Below are positions 8,243-17,575 of a stretch of 64,000 nucleotides of DNA, in pieces. This DNA is from CBDHDJ01 sp965261645 (GTDB lineage: Bacteria; Pseudomonadota; Alphaproteobacteria; SHVV01): contig CBDHDJ010000004.1 of the NCBI GenBank assembly GCA_965261645.1, forward strand, positions 992,001 through 1,056,000, in the 5' to 3' direction. How positions within the stretch are numbered: the first letter of the stretch is position 1; every line of letters starts with the position of its first letter. The notes beneath the pieces were generated by a model. It made no database searches, was not told where the DNA came from, and was given only the letters and a program-made list of their open reading frames with translations. The translations under genes were made by a program, and so were the position numbers.

Positions 8243-9412
8243 ATGACCCACGCCGCCACGACCGATCACGCCGATCCGTCACGGTTGGCCAAGCAGGTCA
8301 CCCGACGCTTGCTCGATTACTTTGGCTGCGGCGGTAAGCGCACTGTCCTCGATGCGGGCGCAATCCTGTCCGTGCCGCTCGGACAACGCTTACCCGAAGC
8401 GCTCCTAGTTCGGCCCCGTGCGAGCAAGATCGAGATGTCGATAGACGAGTTGCCCGACCTGGCCCAATTCGGCGTGCCAGCAGCCGACGTCGAAGAGGTC
8501 ATACGGCCCTTCCTCGCCCACCGGTTCACCACGAACGATCCGGAGTGGCGCAGGCTCTATGCGCGCACAGCCATCATCCGGGCGTTGCTCCGCTACAAGC
8601 GCCAGAGCTTTCGATGGCTCGGCATGAAGCGCCGCTTCGGCGACGACCAGGCCCAGCATTACACCGCCAAGTACGCCGAAAAGTGGCGCGAGGACACGCT
8701 GGACCAGCGCCTTGCCCTGCGTCCCGGACCAACGCCTTGCCTGTGGCGAGACAAGGGCCTACGGCTCAACGCAATTGCGATCAAGCAGGTCCACCAGCTT
8801 TATCTCACCCACCTTCTCGAGACCCTGAAGCCCAAGACCGTGCTCGAGGTCGGTTGCGGACTCGGTCTCAACTTGTTCGTGCTGGCGGCGCGGTTCCCCG
8901 ATGTCCGATTTTCGGGTGTCGAGCTCAATGCCGATGCCGTCGCGTCCGCCAAGGCCGTGATCCGCGAGCCGCGATTGCCCGCCGCTGTCGCCGCATTCTC
9001 CCCGGCGCCGATACGCGATGAGAGCGCGCACGCGCGGGTGGCAATCGAGCAAGGCAACGCGACCCGTCTTGCGCAGCCGGATCACAGCGCCGATCTGGTC
9101 TTCACCGTGCAAGCGCTCGAGCAGATGGAGCCCATCCGGCACCAGGCATCGAGCGAAATCGCCCGCGTTGCACGCCACCATGTCGTCATGTTCGAGGCCT
9201 TCCGCGACTGGAACGCAAGCGGGCTGCGCCGCAATTGCATCGTCGGCAAGAAATTTTTCCAAGCCTGGATGTCGGACCTCGCGGCCTACCATCTCGAGCC
9301 GATCTATGCGCAAAACGAGATGCCGAGCAAGATTGACATGAGCGTCGGGCTTGTCGTGGCGCGGATAGCCAACTCTCCCGCGCCCGGCAACGCGAACCCG
9401 AACCGCCCATGA
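8243..9412 (+). CDS. Class I SAM-dependent methyltransferase with long N-terminal extension
   Basis: The C-terminal half (about residues 190-375) is a class I methyltransferase. VLEVGCGLGLN is motif I, GVELNADAVA holds the acidic residue at the end of beta 2, and DLVFTVQALEQM is the motif IV-like segment. The first 190 residues match no domain I can name. They include a basic segment (RYKRQSFRWLGMKRRF) and a DQAQHYTAKYAEKW stretch. The gene starts 66 nt after the exporter and reads the same way, so it is probably co-transcribed. In this setting it would methylate a sugar or glycolipid; the acceptor is unknown. Confidence 0.75.
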   Translation: MTHAATTDHADPSRLAKQVTRRLLDYFGCGGKRTVLDAGAILSVPLGQRLPEALLVRPRASKIEMSIDELPDLAQFGVPAADVEEVIRPFLAHRFTTNDPEWRRLYARTAIIRALLRYKRQSFRWLGMKRRFGDDQAQHYTAKYAEKWREDTLDQRLALRPGPTPCLWRDKGLRLNAIAIKQVHQLYLTHLLETLKPKTVLEVGCGLGLNLFVLAARFPDVRFSGVELNADAVASAKAVIREPRLPAAVAAFSPAPIRDESAHARVAIEQGNATRLAQPDHSADLVFTVQALEQMEPIRHQASSEIARVARHHVVMFEAFRDWNASGLRRNCIVGKKFFQAWMSDLAAYHLEPIYAQNEMPSKIDMSVGLVVARIANSPAPGNANPNRP

Positions 9413-9508
9413 AAACCGGCAGCGCCGTCATTCATGCGGTCGGTCGGTGGCGAAGGCCGGTGTCTATTTTTCTCGACTCACCAAGTCAAGAAGCGGGATG
9501 CCTCCCCG

Positions 9509-10396
9509 ATGCGTGAGCCCCTGAAGCTCAGCGCCGCCGATCAGGTGCGGCACGACGCGTGCCCGGTGTGCGGCTCGGGGGAGACGGCGCCGTTCCGCCA
9601 CGGCGCTTATCAGGAATCTCCCGTCCGCCACGAGCGCTGCGTGCGTTGCAGCCTCGTGTTCCTGAACCCGCGCCCCACGCAGGCCTGGTATGACCGCTTC
9701 TTCGCCGAGCGCTACTGGGAGGACAAGGCCGAGAAATGGAACGTCGATGCGCGCGCCAATGTGCGGCAATGGCGAAAGCAGCTCGTCCGGGCCGAGCGCT
9801 ACATCGCGTTCCTGTCGGCCGCCGGCCTCGCGCCGGCCGCCGGGACAAAGTATCTCGATATCGGCTGCGCGTACGGATTGATCGCGCGCATGCTCGCCGA
9901 TCGATACGACGGGATCGCCTGCGGCATCGAGCCCTCCCATGTCGCGCGGCGCTTCGCGGCGGATGAATCGGGTGTCGAGATCATCGCCGAGACGAGCGCC
10001 GGGCTCGGCGCGTGGCGCCCCGAGGTGCCCGTTGGCCTCGTCGTGTTCTCGCACGTGCTCGAATACATCGCCGATCCCAACGACGTCTTCGCCGCTGTCC
10101 GGCGCCTCATCGCTCCGGACGGCCTGGTGCTGGTGGAAACGCCCAACATCTATCTGATGCGAGCGGCGCACATCCACCATCCCTATTGCTACTCCAAGCG
10201 CTCGCTCGGCATGAATGTCGGCCAGGCCTGGTTCCGCCTTGCCAACCGGTTTCCGCTGAATCGTCTGGGCGGGTTGTTGAACGGGCACCGCCGCGGCCTC
10301 AGCCCGGCGTCTCGGCAGAGGCTCGCGGATCTCGTGAGCCGCACGAACGAACGGGCGGGCGAGGCAGCGCGCTTGACGGTCGACGACTCATCGTAA
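9509..10396 (+). CDS. Zinc-ribbon class I SAM-dependent methyltransferase
   Basis: The 295-residue protein begins with a zinc-ribbon-like pair, CPVCG and CVRC, at about residues 17-48. A methyltransferase domain follows, with YLDIGCAYGLIARML as motif I, FSHVLEYIADP and LVLVETPN. This arrangement is common among sugar C- and O-methyltransferases and related enzymes of nucleotide-sugar or polysaccharide loci. The ATG at 9509 gives a compact N-terminus; an in-frame ATG at 9434 would add 25 residues of unlikely composition. Neither has a strong ribosome-binding site. The last 60 residues after HPYCYSKRSL are less family-like, but no frame break is evident. Confidence 0.72.
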   Translation: MREPLKLSAADQVRHDACPVCGSGETAPFRHGAYQESPVRHERCVRCSLVFLNPRPTQAWYDRFFAERYWEDKAEKWNVDARANVRQWRKQLVRAERYIAFLSAAGLAPAAGTKYLDIGCAYGLIARMLADRYDGIACGIEPSHVARRFAADESGVEIIAETSAGLGAWRPEVPVGLVVFSHVLEYIADPNDVFAAVRRLIAPDGLVLVETPNIYLMRAAHIHHPYCYSKRSLGMNVGQAWFRLANRFPLNRLGGLLNGHRRGLSPASRQRLADLVSRTNERAGEAARLTVDDSS

Positions 10397-10528
10397 CGCG
10401 GCCGTTCAACTCCGGCGAAGCGCCCGGGCTGCATTCGCCGCAGCGGTGACGGTTGCCGGCCGGACAAGCCCGTCGAACGTGGTGTATATAGGCACGCGTT
10501 TCCTCCGCCCTTGGGACACCGCCGATCA

Positions 10529-10690
10529 ATGATCCCGCTGCGGACGCTCGCCGTACGGCCGTTGGAATTCCTGTTCGCGTTCTTGGCACGTCAGCGTTTG
10601 GCCGGCCTCGCCGCCCTCGCCCTGCGTCTCAGCCTGCGCGAGTTCAAATCGATCGGGCGTCCGAGTGTCGCCCGGCCCGCTACCATCTTA
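10529..10690 (+). other. Probable displaced 5' coding segment of the following gene
   Basis: From the ATG at 10529 one frame encodes a plausible hydrophobic or amphipathic N-terminus (MIPLRTLAVRPLEFLFAFL...) of about 54 residues. Beyond about 10690 this frame becomes arginine-rich nonsense. The neighbouring frame starts at 10692, immediately after a TAG (10689-10691), and carries the conserved protein. Removing one base near 10688-10692 joins the two halves. No ribosome-binding site precedes 10692. The original gene therefore probably began at 10529 and suffered a +1 shift or was mis-assembled. Confidence 0.45.
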
Positions 10691-10691
10691 G

Positions 10692-11915
10692 ATGCTGCCG
10701 CGGGTGATCTTCACCGAAGACGTCGCCGCGACCTTCGGCGGCACCGGCGAGTTCAGGGTGCTGATGCCGCCCAGCTTTGCGATCAAGGCGTTGGCCAGCG
10801 GTATTTTGCCGCCGCTCACCCATACCAATTTCTATGCCGTCGATCATCCCGAGCTCGAGGACGCCAAACGGGACTACCGCGCATTTCTCTCCCGCATGTG
10901 GCGGTCGCTTCAGCGCCATGTCCGAATCGATGCCGTCGTGACCGGCAATTTCCGCTACTGGGCCGAGCGCGAGCTCGCCGCCGCTCTCGAGCAGCTCGGC
11001 GTTCCCTTCATCGCCATGCACAAGGAAAGCCTCAAGACCCAGGGCTATGTCGATTTCATCGAAAAGGTCTACCGCGAGCGCCGCGGGCTGTTCACCGGGC
11101 GGCGCATCCTGGTCTACAACGAGATCGAGCGGCAGCTGCAGATCGACGCGGGCGTGGTTGCGCCCGGCCGCATCACCGTGGGCGGCATGCCGCGTCTCGA
11201 TCGCCTACACGCGTGGCGCCGCTCGGCGGCCAACACGGCCACCACTAATCAGCGCCGCCCCCAGGTGCTGTTCTTCTCCTTCATCCCCAAGGGCGTATTG
11301 CCGCGCATCGTGCGCAAATCGCACACAAGCCAGGGCGCCTGGGAGGAGGAACTCGGCGAGGATCTCGCGGACCTGTCGTGGCAGGAGCTTGCCACCTCGA
11401 CCCACCGGGCCATGCTGCAGCTCGCGCGCGAGACGCCGGAGATCACCGTCGTGGTCAAGGCGAAGGAAGCCCGCCGGGAGCGGTCCGGTACGATCGAGAT
11501 GTTGCGCGACGGCCAGGGCCATCCGGCCAATCTCCACATCGTCGTCGGCTCCGATCCGCTCGAGCTCATCACCGAGAGCGATGTGGTGTGCGGTTTCAAT
11601 ACGACCGCGTTGCTCGAAGCCATTAGCGCTGGCAAGCCCGTCGTCGTTCCGCGTTTTGCCGAGGCGCGCGACGAGCGCATGATCCCATATGTCGTGGATC
11701 TCGAAGATGCGGTCGATCATGCCGATTCGCCCGAGGGCCTGATCGAGAAGCTGCGCGCCGCGGCCTTGGCCCGCCAACCATCGCCAGCCGAATTGGACAC
11801 CGCGCGCCTCCGTGCGTTGGAGCGCTGGGTGGGCAATCCCGACGGCCACGCCGGCGAGCGCATGCGCGCCCTCATCCTCGCCGAGATCACCGGCTCGTCC
11901 GGCGCTACCGAGTGA
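10692..11915 (+). CDS. GT-B-like surface-carbohydrate biosynthesis protein
   Basis: The 407-residue frame looks like a GT-B-fold protein of the surface-carbohydrate / CDP-glycerol glycerophosphotransferase-like type. It begins with an N-terminal Rossmann-like half, then VLFFSFIPKGVLPR. Near the C-terminus SDVVCGFNTTALLEAISAG and KPVVVPRFAE resemble the nucleotide-sugar-binding region of such transferases. IVVGSDPLELITESDV is also typical. It probably transfers a glycosyl or glycerophosphoryl group in polysaccharide assembly. Its stop overlaps the GTG/ATG start region of the next gene. The ATG at 10692 lacks a ribosome-binding site and follows a stop codon directly, so the true N-terminus may lie upstream in another frame (10529-10690). 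Confidence 0.6.
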   Translation: MLPRVIFTEDVAATFGGTGEFRVLMPPSFAIKALASGILPPLTHTNFYAVDHPELEDAKRDYRAFLSRMWRSLQRHVRIDAVVTGNFRYWAERELAAALEQLGVPFIAMHKESLKTQGYVDFIEKVYRERRGLFTGRRILVYNEIERQLQIDAGVVAPGRITVGGMPRLDRLHAWRRSAANTATTNQRRPQVLFFSFIPKGVLPRIVRKSHTSQGAWEEELGEDLADLSWQELATSTHRAMLQLARETPEITVVVKAKEARRERSGTIEMLRDGQGHPANLHIVVGSDPLELITESDVVCGFNTTALLEAISAGKPVVVPRFAEARDERMIPYVVDLEDAVDHADSPEGLIEKLRAAALARQPSPAELDTARLRALERWVGNPDGHAGERMRALILAEITGSSGATE

Positions 11916-11920
11916 GCGCG

Positions 11921-13293
11921 ATGGCTGAAGCGCGTCCTTGGTTGCTGCTTCCCATCGAGACCAAGGTGCGGGAGTTCCACGCCAAGGCGCTGCTCGCCAC
12001 GGTCGCCGCGGCGCGCGGCTTCGACGTTTTGCTCGGCAAGCAGAACGCCATCCTCGCGCAGCTGCCACGACTGCCGCGGGGAATCTATATCGACAAAAGC
12101 GTGGCCCGCACCAAGCGGGGCAACTTCCGCCGCCTCAAGGCCCTCGGCAGCCATGTCGCGGCCTGGTGCGAGGAGGGGCTGGTCTACTTCAGCCAGCGAG
12201 GCTTACCTGCGCGACCGCATCGATCTCGAGGCCTTGGGCGAGGTCGACCGATTCTTCGCCTGGGGCCATGTTCAGGCGGGCGACGTACAGAGCAAGGCGC
12301 CGGCTCTCGATGGCCGGATCGTGATTTCGGGCAACCCGCGGCTCGACCTTCTCCGGCCTGAGTTTCGCGCCCTGTTTGAGGGCGACGTCGAGCGGTTGCG
12401 GCGGGCCCACGGGCGCCTGATTCTCGTCAACACCAACTTCGGCCGTTTCAATCACTATCTCGGGACCGACGCCGCCATCCATTTGCTGCGCGCGCGGCCT
12501 CATCACATCGGCCGAGGATGAGCGCTACCACCTCCAGTGGTCGGCGTTTGCCGGCACCCTGTTCGAAAGCTTTGCCGCCGTCCTGCCCGAACTCGCCCGG
12601 GCGTTGCCCGACCACACCATCGTGCTGCGCCCGCACCCTTCGGAGAATCATCAGACCTGGCGCGATAGGCTCAAGGACGCACCGCAAATTCGCGTCATCC
12701 ATGAGGGCAGTGTCGTGCCCTGGCTCATGGCGGCCGACGCCGTCGTGCACAACAGCTGCATGACCGGGCTCGAGGCCTATCTGCTCGACGTGCCGGCGGT
12801 GTGCTATCGGCCCGTCACATCGGAGGCGTTCGAGGCGCGCCTGCCCAACGCCGTGAGCCATCACGCGTTCACTCCCGAAGAGCTGGTCGCGCATCTGTCC
12901 GCGCTGAGCACGGGACACACCGGGCCGCCCGAGACGGCGGGAGCCGAGGTGCGCCGCCATATCGCCGCCCTCGATGGTGAGCTTGCCGCCGAGCGCGTGG
13001 TCACCGCGCTCAGCGAGGTCGCCCCGGCGCCGCACGCCTTCGCCCCAGGTCCGGCCACACGTTTGCAGATCGCCGCAACCAACGCGGCCGTCGCGCTCAA
13101 ACCGGCCCTCCGGCGCGTCCGCCAGGGCGCGCGCGCAAACGCCTATCTCCAGCAGAAGTTTCCCGGCATCACGCTGGCCGAGGTGCGCGAGACGCTGAGC
13201 GCGGTGCAGATCATCTCGGGGCGCTATGGCAGCGTTCGTGCGGAGGGCATGGCGGCCCGCGACTGCTTCCGCATCACGAGCGCACCGGCATGA
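11921..13293 (+). pseudogene. Surface carbohydrate biosynthesis protein, two frameshifts
   Basis: Three consecutive frames each hold part of one protein. From 11921 (MAEARPWLLLPIETKVREF) to about 12190 it reads through WCEEGLVYFS. It then resumes one frame later with EAYLRDRIDLEALGEVDRFF, up to about 12490. After a second +1 shift it continues with ITSAEDERYHLQWSAFAG and runs to 13293. The repaired protein is about 455 residues. The N-terminal pattern and LPRGIYIDKS match the 'surface carbohydrate biosynthesis protein' family. The last part has IVLRPHPSENHQTW and VHNSCMTGLEAYLLDVP, typical of GT-B transferases. Both breaks lie in GC-rich runs. Either the gene is dead or the assembly has two errors here. 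Confidence 0.7.
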
Positions 13294-14750
13294 GCACGGC
13301 GCGGCACGGCGCGGCGCGGCGCAAGAAGCTCGGCGACAAGATCAGACCGCATCCCTGGCTCTATCGTCTCCTGGTCGGCGCGTGGAACGGTGCGTTCGCC
13401 CTCGCCGCGGTGGCGCGCGCGCTCGTCTCCGGGCGGTTGTTCGCCCGCCGCGACCCGACCCGCCTCGCCGGATTCATCGGGCGTCAGACGATCGAGGCCT
13501 ACCCCGTCGACATCGCGGCCGGGACCGCCGACGACCTCCGCGCTTGGTGCGAAGCGCACGACATCGCGTACCGGGGGGGGTGGACTTTTTATCTGCCGCC
13601 ATCGCCCGCGCTCACCGCGCACATGCCGTTTCTCACCGAACGCTACCCGGCGGGTGCAGGCGTCAAGATCCTCAAGGATTTCTGCCCCCCGCGGGAGGCC
13701 CATTACACGCGCCACGAGATCAATCCGGCGCCGGGTGCGGCGCTCCTGCGCGGTTTGACACCGACACCCACAGCGCTAGTGCGAGTGGCCAGCCACCTCA
13801 ACGACCAACGCCTCGGTCCTGCGGTCTACGATCTCGTCGAGCTTCGCGCAGCCGAGGCATCGCTCACCGCCTATGTCGTGCAGCATCTGGCCGGGGGGCC
13901 ACCGGCGGCGCATCATCACGCGGCCTTCATGGCGCGGCTCAAAGAGGTGCTCGCCCGAGGCGACATCGCGACGGCGTTCCCCAACATTGCATCAGCCGAT
14001 GACTTCCGCGTTCCCGACGGCAGCGGGAACATGGTTCTCGATGCCGAGGCGGACGAGGCGCGATTCGTCGATTTCCAGGCTTTCTATTTAACCGACGAAG
14101 CCCGTTCGCTCGCCCGTCTCTCCGCCGAGGTGCAGGGCACGACCCACTTCGGCGGCACGCGGCTTCACCGTTCCGGCGCCTATCCCTACCAGGACATCCC
14201 CGGCGTCGCGCTCGGCAAGCGGGATATCGAGCGCCGCTGGCGCGAGTTCGCGGCCCTGCTCGGCGAAGCCGGTGTCGGGCTCAACGGGCGTCTCGTATTC
14301 GACGTGGGCTGCAACACCGGCCTCATGCTCTACGGCGCGCTTACCGACGGCGCGGCCTGGGCTTTCGGCTGGGACCGGCCGCCGGTGGCCGAGGCGGCGC
14401 GGCGCGTGCTCCATGCCTTGGGCACGACGCGATTCGGCATCATGGGCGGTGAGCTCGGTGCCGACAGCGACTTCGCGGGCACCCTCCCCGCCCGTTTCGG
14501 TGGGCGTAGGGACGGCGTGCTACTGTACCTTGCGATGAGTGAGCATATTGGCTTTCCCAATGGTCTCGTCAAGCTCGACTGGCGCTACATGATCTACGAG
14601 GGGCACGCCAATCCGGGCCTGGCCGGGGCCCGCGAGCAGATCGCCGAGGTCCCGTGGCTCGCCGCGGCGCGCACTCTCGGGGAGCGCTCGTTCGCCGATG
14701 GCGACAGCCCGGCACGGCCCATCGTGCTGCTCGCACGCGACGGAGACTAG
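13290..14750 (+). CDS. Protein with C-terminal methyltransferase-like domain and unassigned N-terminal domain
   Basis: The 486-residue protein starts with an ATG overlapping the previous stop (ATGA). Residues about 340-480 form a SAM-methyltransferase-like domain: RLVFDVGCNTGLMLYGA (motif I) and FGWDRPPVAEAA. The N-terminal 330 residues have a basic start (KKLGDKIRPHPWLY), a hydrophobic segment near residues 30-50, and HYTRHEINPAPGAALLRGL. I recognise no domain there. FVDFQAF could be a phosphotransferase-like DFQ motif, which would hint at a kinase-type fold, but this is weak. It is probably a modifying enzyme for the polysaccharide made by this locus. Confidence 0.55.
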   Translation: MSTARHGAARRKKLGDKIRPHPWLYRLLVGAWNGAFALAAVARALVSGRLFARRDPTRLAGFIGRQTIEAYPVDIAAGTADDLRAWCEAHDIAYRGGWTFYLPPSPALTAHMPFLTERYPAGAGVKILKDFCPPREAHYTRHEINPAPGAALLRGLTPTPTALVRVASHLNDQRLGPAVYDLVELRAAEASLTAYVVQHLAGGPPAAHHHAAFMARLKEVLARGDIATAFPNIASADDFRVPDGSGNMVLDAEADEARFVDFQAFYLTDEARSLARLSAEVQGTTHFGGTRLHRSGAYPYQDIPGVALGKRDIERRWREFAALLGEAGVGLNGRLVFDVGCNTGLMLYGALTDGAAWAFGWDRPPVAEAARRVLHALGTTRFGIMGGELGADSDFAGTLPARFGGRRDGVLLYLAMSEHIGFPNGLVKLDWRYMIYEGHANPGLAGAREQIAEVPWLAAARTLGERSFADGDSPARPIVLLARDGD

Positions 14751-14758
14751 GCCACGCG

Positions 14759-15610
14759 ATGGCAAGGCTCGCCCAACGCATCGAACGCGGCGTCAAGACC
14801 ACCAGCCTCAGGGGTCTCAGGCTCAATCTCCGTCTCAAGCAGCTCTTCGCCCGGCGCGGCCACTGCCTTTTCATGACCGGCATTCCCAAGTCGGGCTCGA
14901 CGTTCCTCGTCACGGCGCTGGCCGAGGCCACCGGCTTTTTGCCGTTCTTCCTCGGCTTCCATCACCTGAACGAACAGGACCTCTATCTGCCCAAGCTCAT
15001 CGATTCCTACAGCATGAACGTGGTGAGCCACCACCACACACGGGCGACGAAGCCGAATCTCGAGTTGATGCGCGAGTTTCGAATCCGCCCGGTCATCCTC
15101 ACCCGCGACATCTTCGATGCCCTGGTCAGTCTGCGCGATCATCTGGAGAACGAATCGCGTGCGACGCCGGTGATCGCGGTCACCGACGACTTCTTCGACC
15201 AGTCGCCGGAACGCCAGTACGACTTTCTCATCGACCTCGCGCTGCCCTGGTACATCGCCTTCTACGCCTCCTGGGCTGCGGCACACGGGGCCGGCGAGAT
15301 CGACGCCTTGTGGCTTGACTATGAAGACGTCATGGCCGATCGGGCCGAGGCGCTGAGCCGGATACTGGATTTCTACGGCATCAAGCGAGACCAGGGGGAC
15401 ATCGAGCGCGCCATTGCCGCGGCAGCAGGCTCGGGTGAGGTGCGTCTCCATATCGGTGTGACCGGGCGCGGCCAGGCCCTGCTCAGCGAGCACCAGAAGG
15501 AGCGCATTCGCGCCCTCACCCGCCATCACCCTGGGGTGGATTTTGGTGGCTTCGGTCTCGGCGTCGAGCCTTCGGATGAAATGCCGCGCGCCCGATCCTC
15601 GGCCCCTTAA
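14759..15610 (+). CDS. PAPS-dependent sulfotransferase family protein
   Basis: The 283-residue protein has the two PAPS-binding elements of sulfotransferases. The 5'-phosphosulfate loop is GIPKSGSTFLVTAL (about residues 41-54) and the 3'-phosphate-binding segment is ILTRDIFDALVSLRDH (near residue 112). DALWLDYEDVMAD is also typical of the family. It would transfer sulfate from PAPS to a hydroxyl on a carbohydrate or lipid. The ATG at 14759 is chosen because the frame upstream overlaps the previous gene and has no family sequence. The gene lies 8 nt after the previous stop and 6 nt before asnB. With the SQD1-like gene it suggests that sulfur-bearing groups decorate the surface glycan. Confidence 0.8.
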   Translation: MARLAQRIERGVKTTSLRGLRLNLRLKQLFARRGHCLFMTGIPKSGSTFLVTALAEATGFLPFFLGFHHLNEQDLYLPKLIDSYSMNVVSHHHTRATKPNLELMREFRIRPVILTRDIFDALVSLRDHLENESRATPVIAVTDDFFDQSPERQYDFLIDLALPWYIAFYASWAAAHGAGEIDALWLDYEDVMADRAEALSRILDFYGIKRDQGDIERAIAAAAGSGEVRLHIGVTGRGQALLSEHQKERIRALTRHHPGVDFGGFGLGVEPSDEMPRARSSAP

Positions 15611-15616
15611 GAGCCG

Positions 15617-17575
15617 ATGTGCGGTTTTGCAGGCTTGATCGATCCGGCACGCGACAAGCCGGATGCCGAGCTCAGCACGGTGGCGGCGAGGATGGCCGAT
15701 CGCCTGCGCCACCGTGGCCCCGACGCGGGCGGCACCTGGGCCGATGCTGAGGCCGGCGTCGGCATCGGGCACCGCCGGCTCGCCATCATCGATCTCTCCT
15801 CGGAGGGACACCAGCCGATGGTCTCGGCCTCGGGCCGTTACGTCATCGCCTACAACGGCGAGGTTTACAACTTCCCCGACCTGCGGGCCGAACTCGAGGG
15901 CCAGGGCCACACCTTCCGTGGTCACTCCGACACCGAGGTCGTGCTCGCGGCAATCGAGCAATGGGGAATCGAAGCGGCGGTCCCGCGCTTCATCGGCATG
16001 TTCGCCTTCGCGTTATGGGACCGTGAGACGCGCCGGCTCGTCCTTGCGCGCGACCGCCTCGGCATCAAGCCGCTCTACTATGGGCGACTCGGCGGGGTGT
16101 TGCTGTTCGGCTCCGAGCTTGGTGCCTTGCAAGCCTACCCCGGCTTCGCCGCCGAGGTGGACCGCAACGCGCTTGCGCTTTACATGCTGCGCAACTGCGT
16201 GCCCGCGCCCTATGCCATCTTTCGCGGCGTCCACAAACTCGCGCCGGCGACGATCCTGACGTTCGACAGCGCTAAGCCGAATGCCGAGCCCCGGTCGATG
16301 ACATACTGGTCGCTGCGCGATGTCGTCGAGGACGGCGTGGCGCACGCCCCCTCCAACGGAGCGGACGCCGCAGACGCCCTCCACGAGCTTTTGCTCGATG
16401 CGGTCAAGAAGCGCCTGATCGCCGACGTGCCGCTCGGAGTCTTCCTGTCCGGCGGCATCGATTCGAGCCTCGTGACGGCGCTGATGCAGCGGGTGGCCGA
16501 GGGTCCGATCCGAACATTCTCCGTCGGTGTTCATAACGAGGCCTACAACGAAGCCAAGGATGCCGCCGCCGTGGCCCGCCATCTCGGCACCCAGCACACC
16601 GAACTCTACGTCTCGCCGGACGATGCGCTGAACGTCATCCCCAGGCTGCCCGATCTGTTCGACGAGCCGTTCTCCGATTCCTCGCAAGTGCCCACCTTTC
16701 TCATCTCGCAGATGGCGCGCCAGCACGTGACCGTTTGCCTCTCGGGCGACGGCGGCGATAAGGTGTTTGGCGGCTACAACCGCTACCTCTGGTGCCCTGC
16801 CATCGCGCGGCGGACCGGCTGGCTGCCGCGCAGCTTCCGCACCGGGCTGGCCAGGCTCATAACGAGCCTGCCGCCCACTCGCTGGGATGCGCTCTCTGCC
16901 GGGCTCACGCCGGTGTTGCCGCCGAGCTTCCGCCAGCGCAATACCGGCGACAAGCTCTACAAGATGGCGGACGTGCTGGCGGCAGACGATGTGGCGGGCA
17001 TGTACCGGACGCTGGTCGGTCATTGGCATGACCCCGAATCGGTGCTCAAGGGCGGGCGCGAGCCGGCGAACCTGCTCACCACGCCAAGCGCGTGGGCGGC
17101 GGTGCCGGATTTTGTCGAGCAGATGATGTACCTCGACGCCATGACCTACTTGCCGGACGACATCCTCACCAAGATCGATCGGGCCTCGATGGGCGTGAGC
17201 CTCGAGGCGCGCGTGCCTTACCTCGATCACCGCGTGGTCGAGGCCGCCTGGACGCTGCCGCTCACCATGAAAGTGGCGGCGGGCCGGGGCAAGCGTATCC
17301 TGCGCGAGCTGCTCGAGCGTTACGTGCCACGCAGTTTGACCGAACGGCCGAAGATGGGCTTCGCGGTCCCGCTCCACGACTGGCTGCGCGGGCCCTTGCG
17401 CGAGTGGGCCGAGGAGCTGCTCGATGAGCGACGGCTCCGCGAGGAAGGCTTCTTCAACCCGGAACCGGTGCGCGAGCAATGGCAACAGCATCTCTCGGGC
17501 GCGCGAAATTGGCCGCATCATCTTTGGGACGTGCTCATGTTTCAGGCCTGGCTGGCCGCGCAACGAGGGCCATGA
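15617..17575 (+). CDS. asnB: Asparagine synthetase (glutamine-hydrolysing), AsnB family
   Basis: The 652-residue protein starts MCGFAGLIDP, so Cys2 is the glutaminase nucleophile. The N-terminal class II amidotransferase domain (residues 1 to about 210) includes HRGPDAGG, HRRLAIIDLS and YNGEVYNF. The C-terminal synthetase domain has the PP-loop FLSGGIDSS near residues 276-284 and CLSGDGGDKVFGGYNRY. In polysaccharide loci such homologues often amidate uronic acids instead of making free asparagine. That reading fits here because an NDP-sugar dehydrogenase is in the same locus. Its stop overlaps the next start (ATGA). Confidence 0.93.
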   Translation: MCGFAGLIDPARDKPDAELSTVAARMADRLRHRGPDAGGTWADAEAGVGIGHRRLAIIDLSSEGHQPMVSASGRYVIAYNGEVYNFPDLRAELEGQGHTFRGHSDTEVVLAAIEQWGIEAAVPRFIGMFAFALWDRETRRLVLARDRLGIKPLYYGRLGGVLLFGSELGALQAYPGFAAEVDRNALALYMLRNCVPAPYAIFRGVHKLAPATILTFDSAKPNAEPRSMTYWSLRDVVEDGVAHAPSNGADAADALHELLLDAVKKRLIADVPLGVFLSGGIDSSLVTALMQRVAEGPIRTFSVGVHNEAYNEAKDAAAVARHLGTQHTELYVSPDDALNVIPRLPDLFDEPFSDSSQVPTFLISQMARQHVTVCLSGDGGDKVFGGYNRYLWCPAIARRTGWLPRSFRTGLARLITSLPPTRWDALSAGLTPVLPPSFRQRNTGDKLYKMADVLAADDVAGMYRTLVGHWHDPESVLKGGREPANLLTTPSAWAAVPDFVEQMMYLDAMTYLPDDILTKIDRASMGVSLEARVPYLDHRVVEAAWTLPLTMKVAAGRGKRILRELLERYVPRSLTERPKMGFAVPLHDWLRGPLREWAEELLDERRLREEGFFNPEPVREQWQQHLSGARNWPHHLWDVLMFQAWLAAQRGP

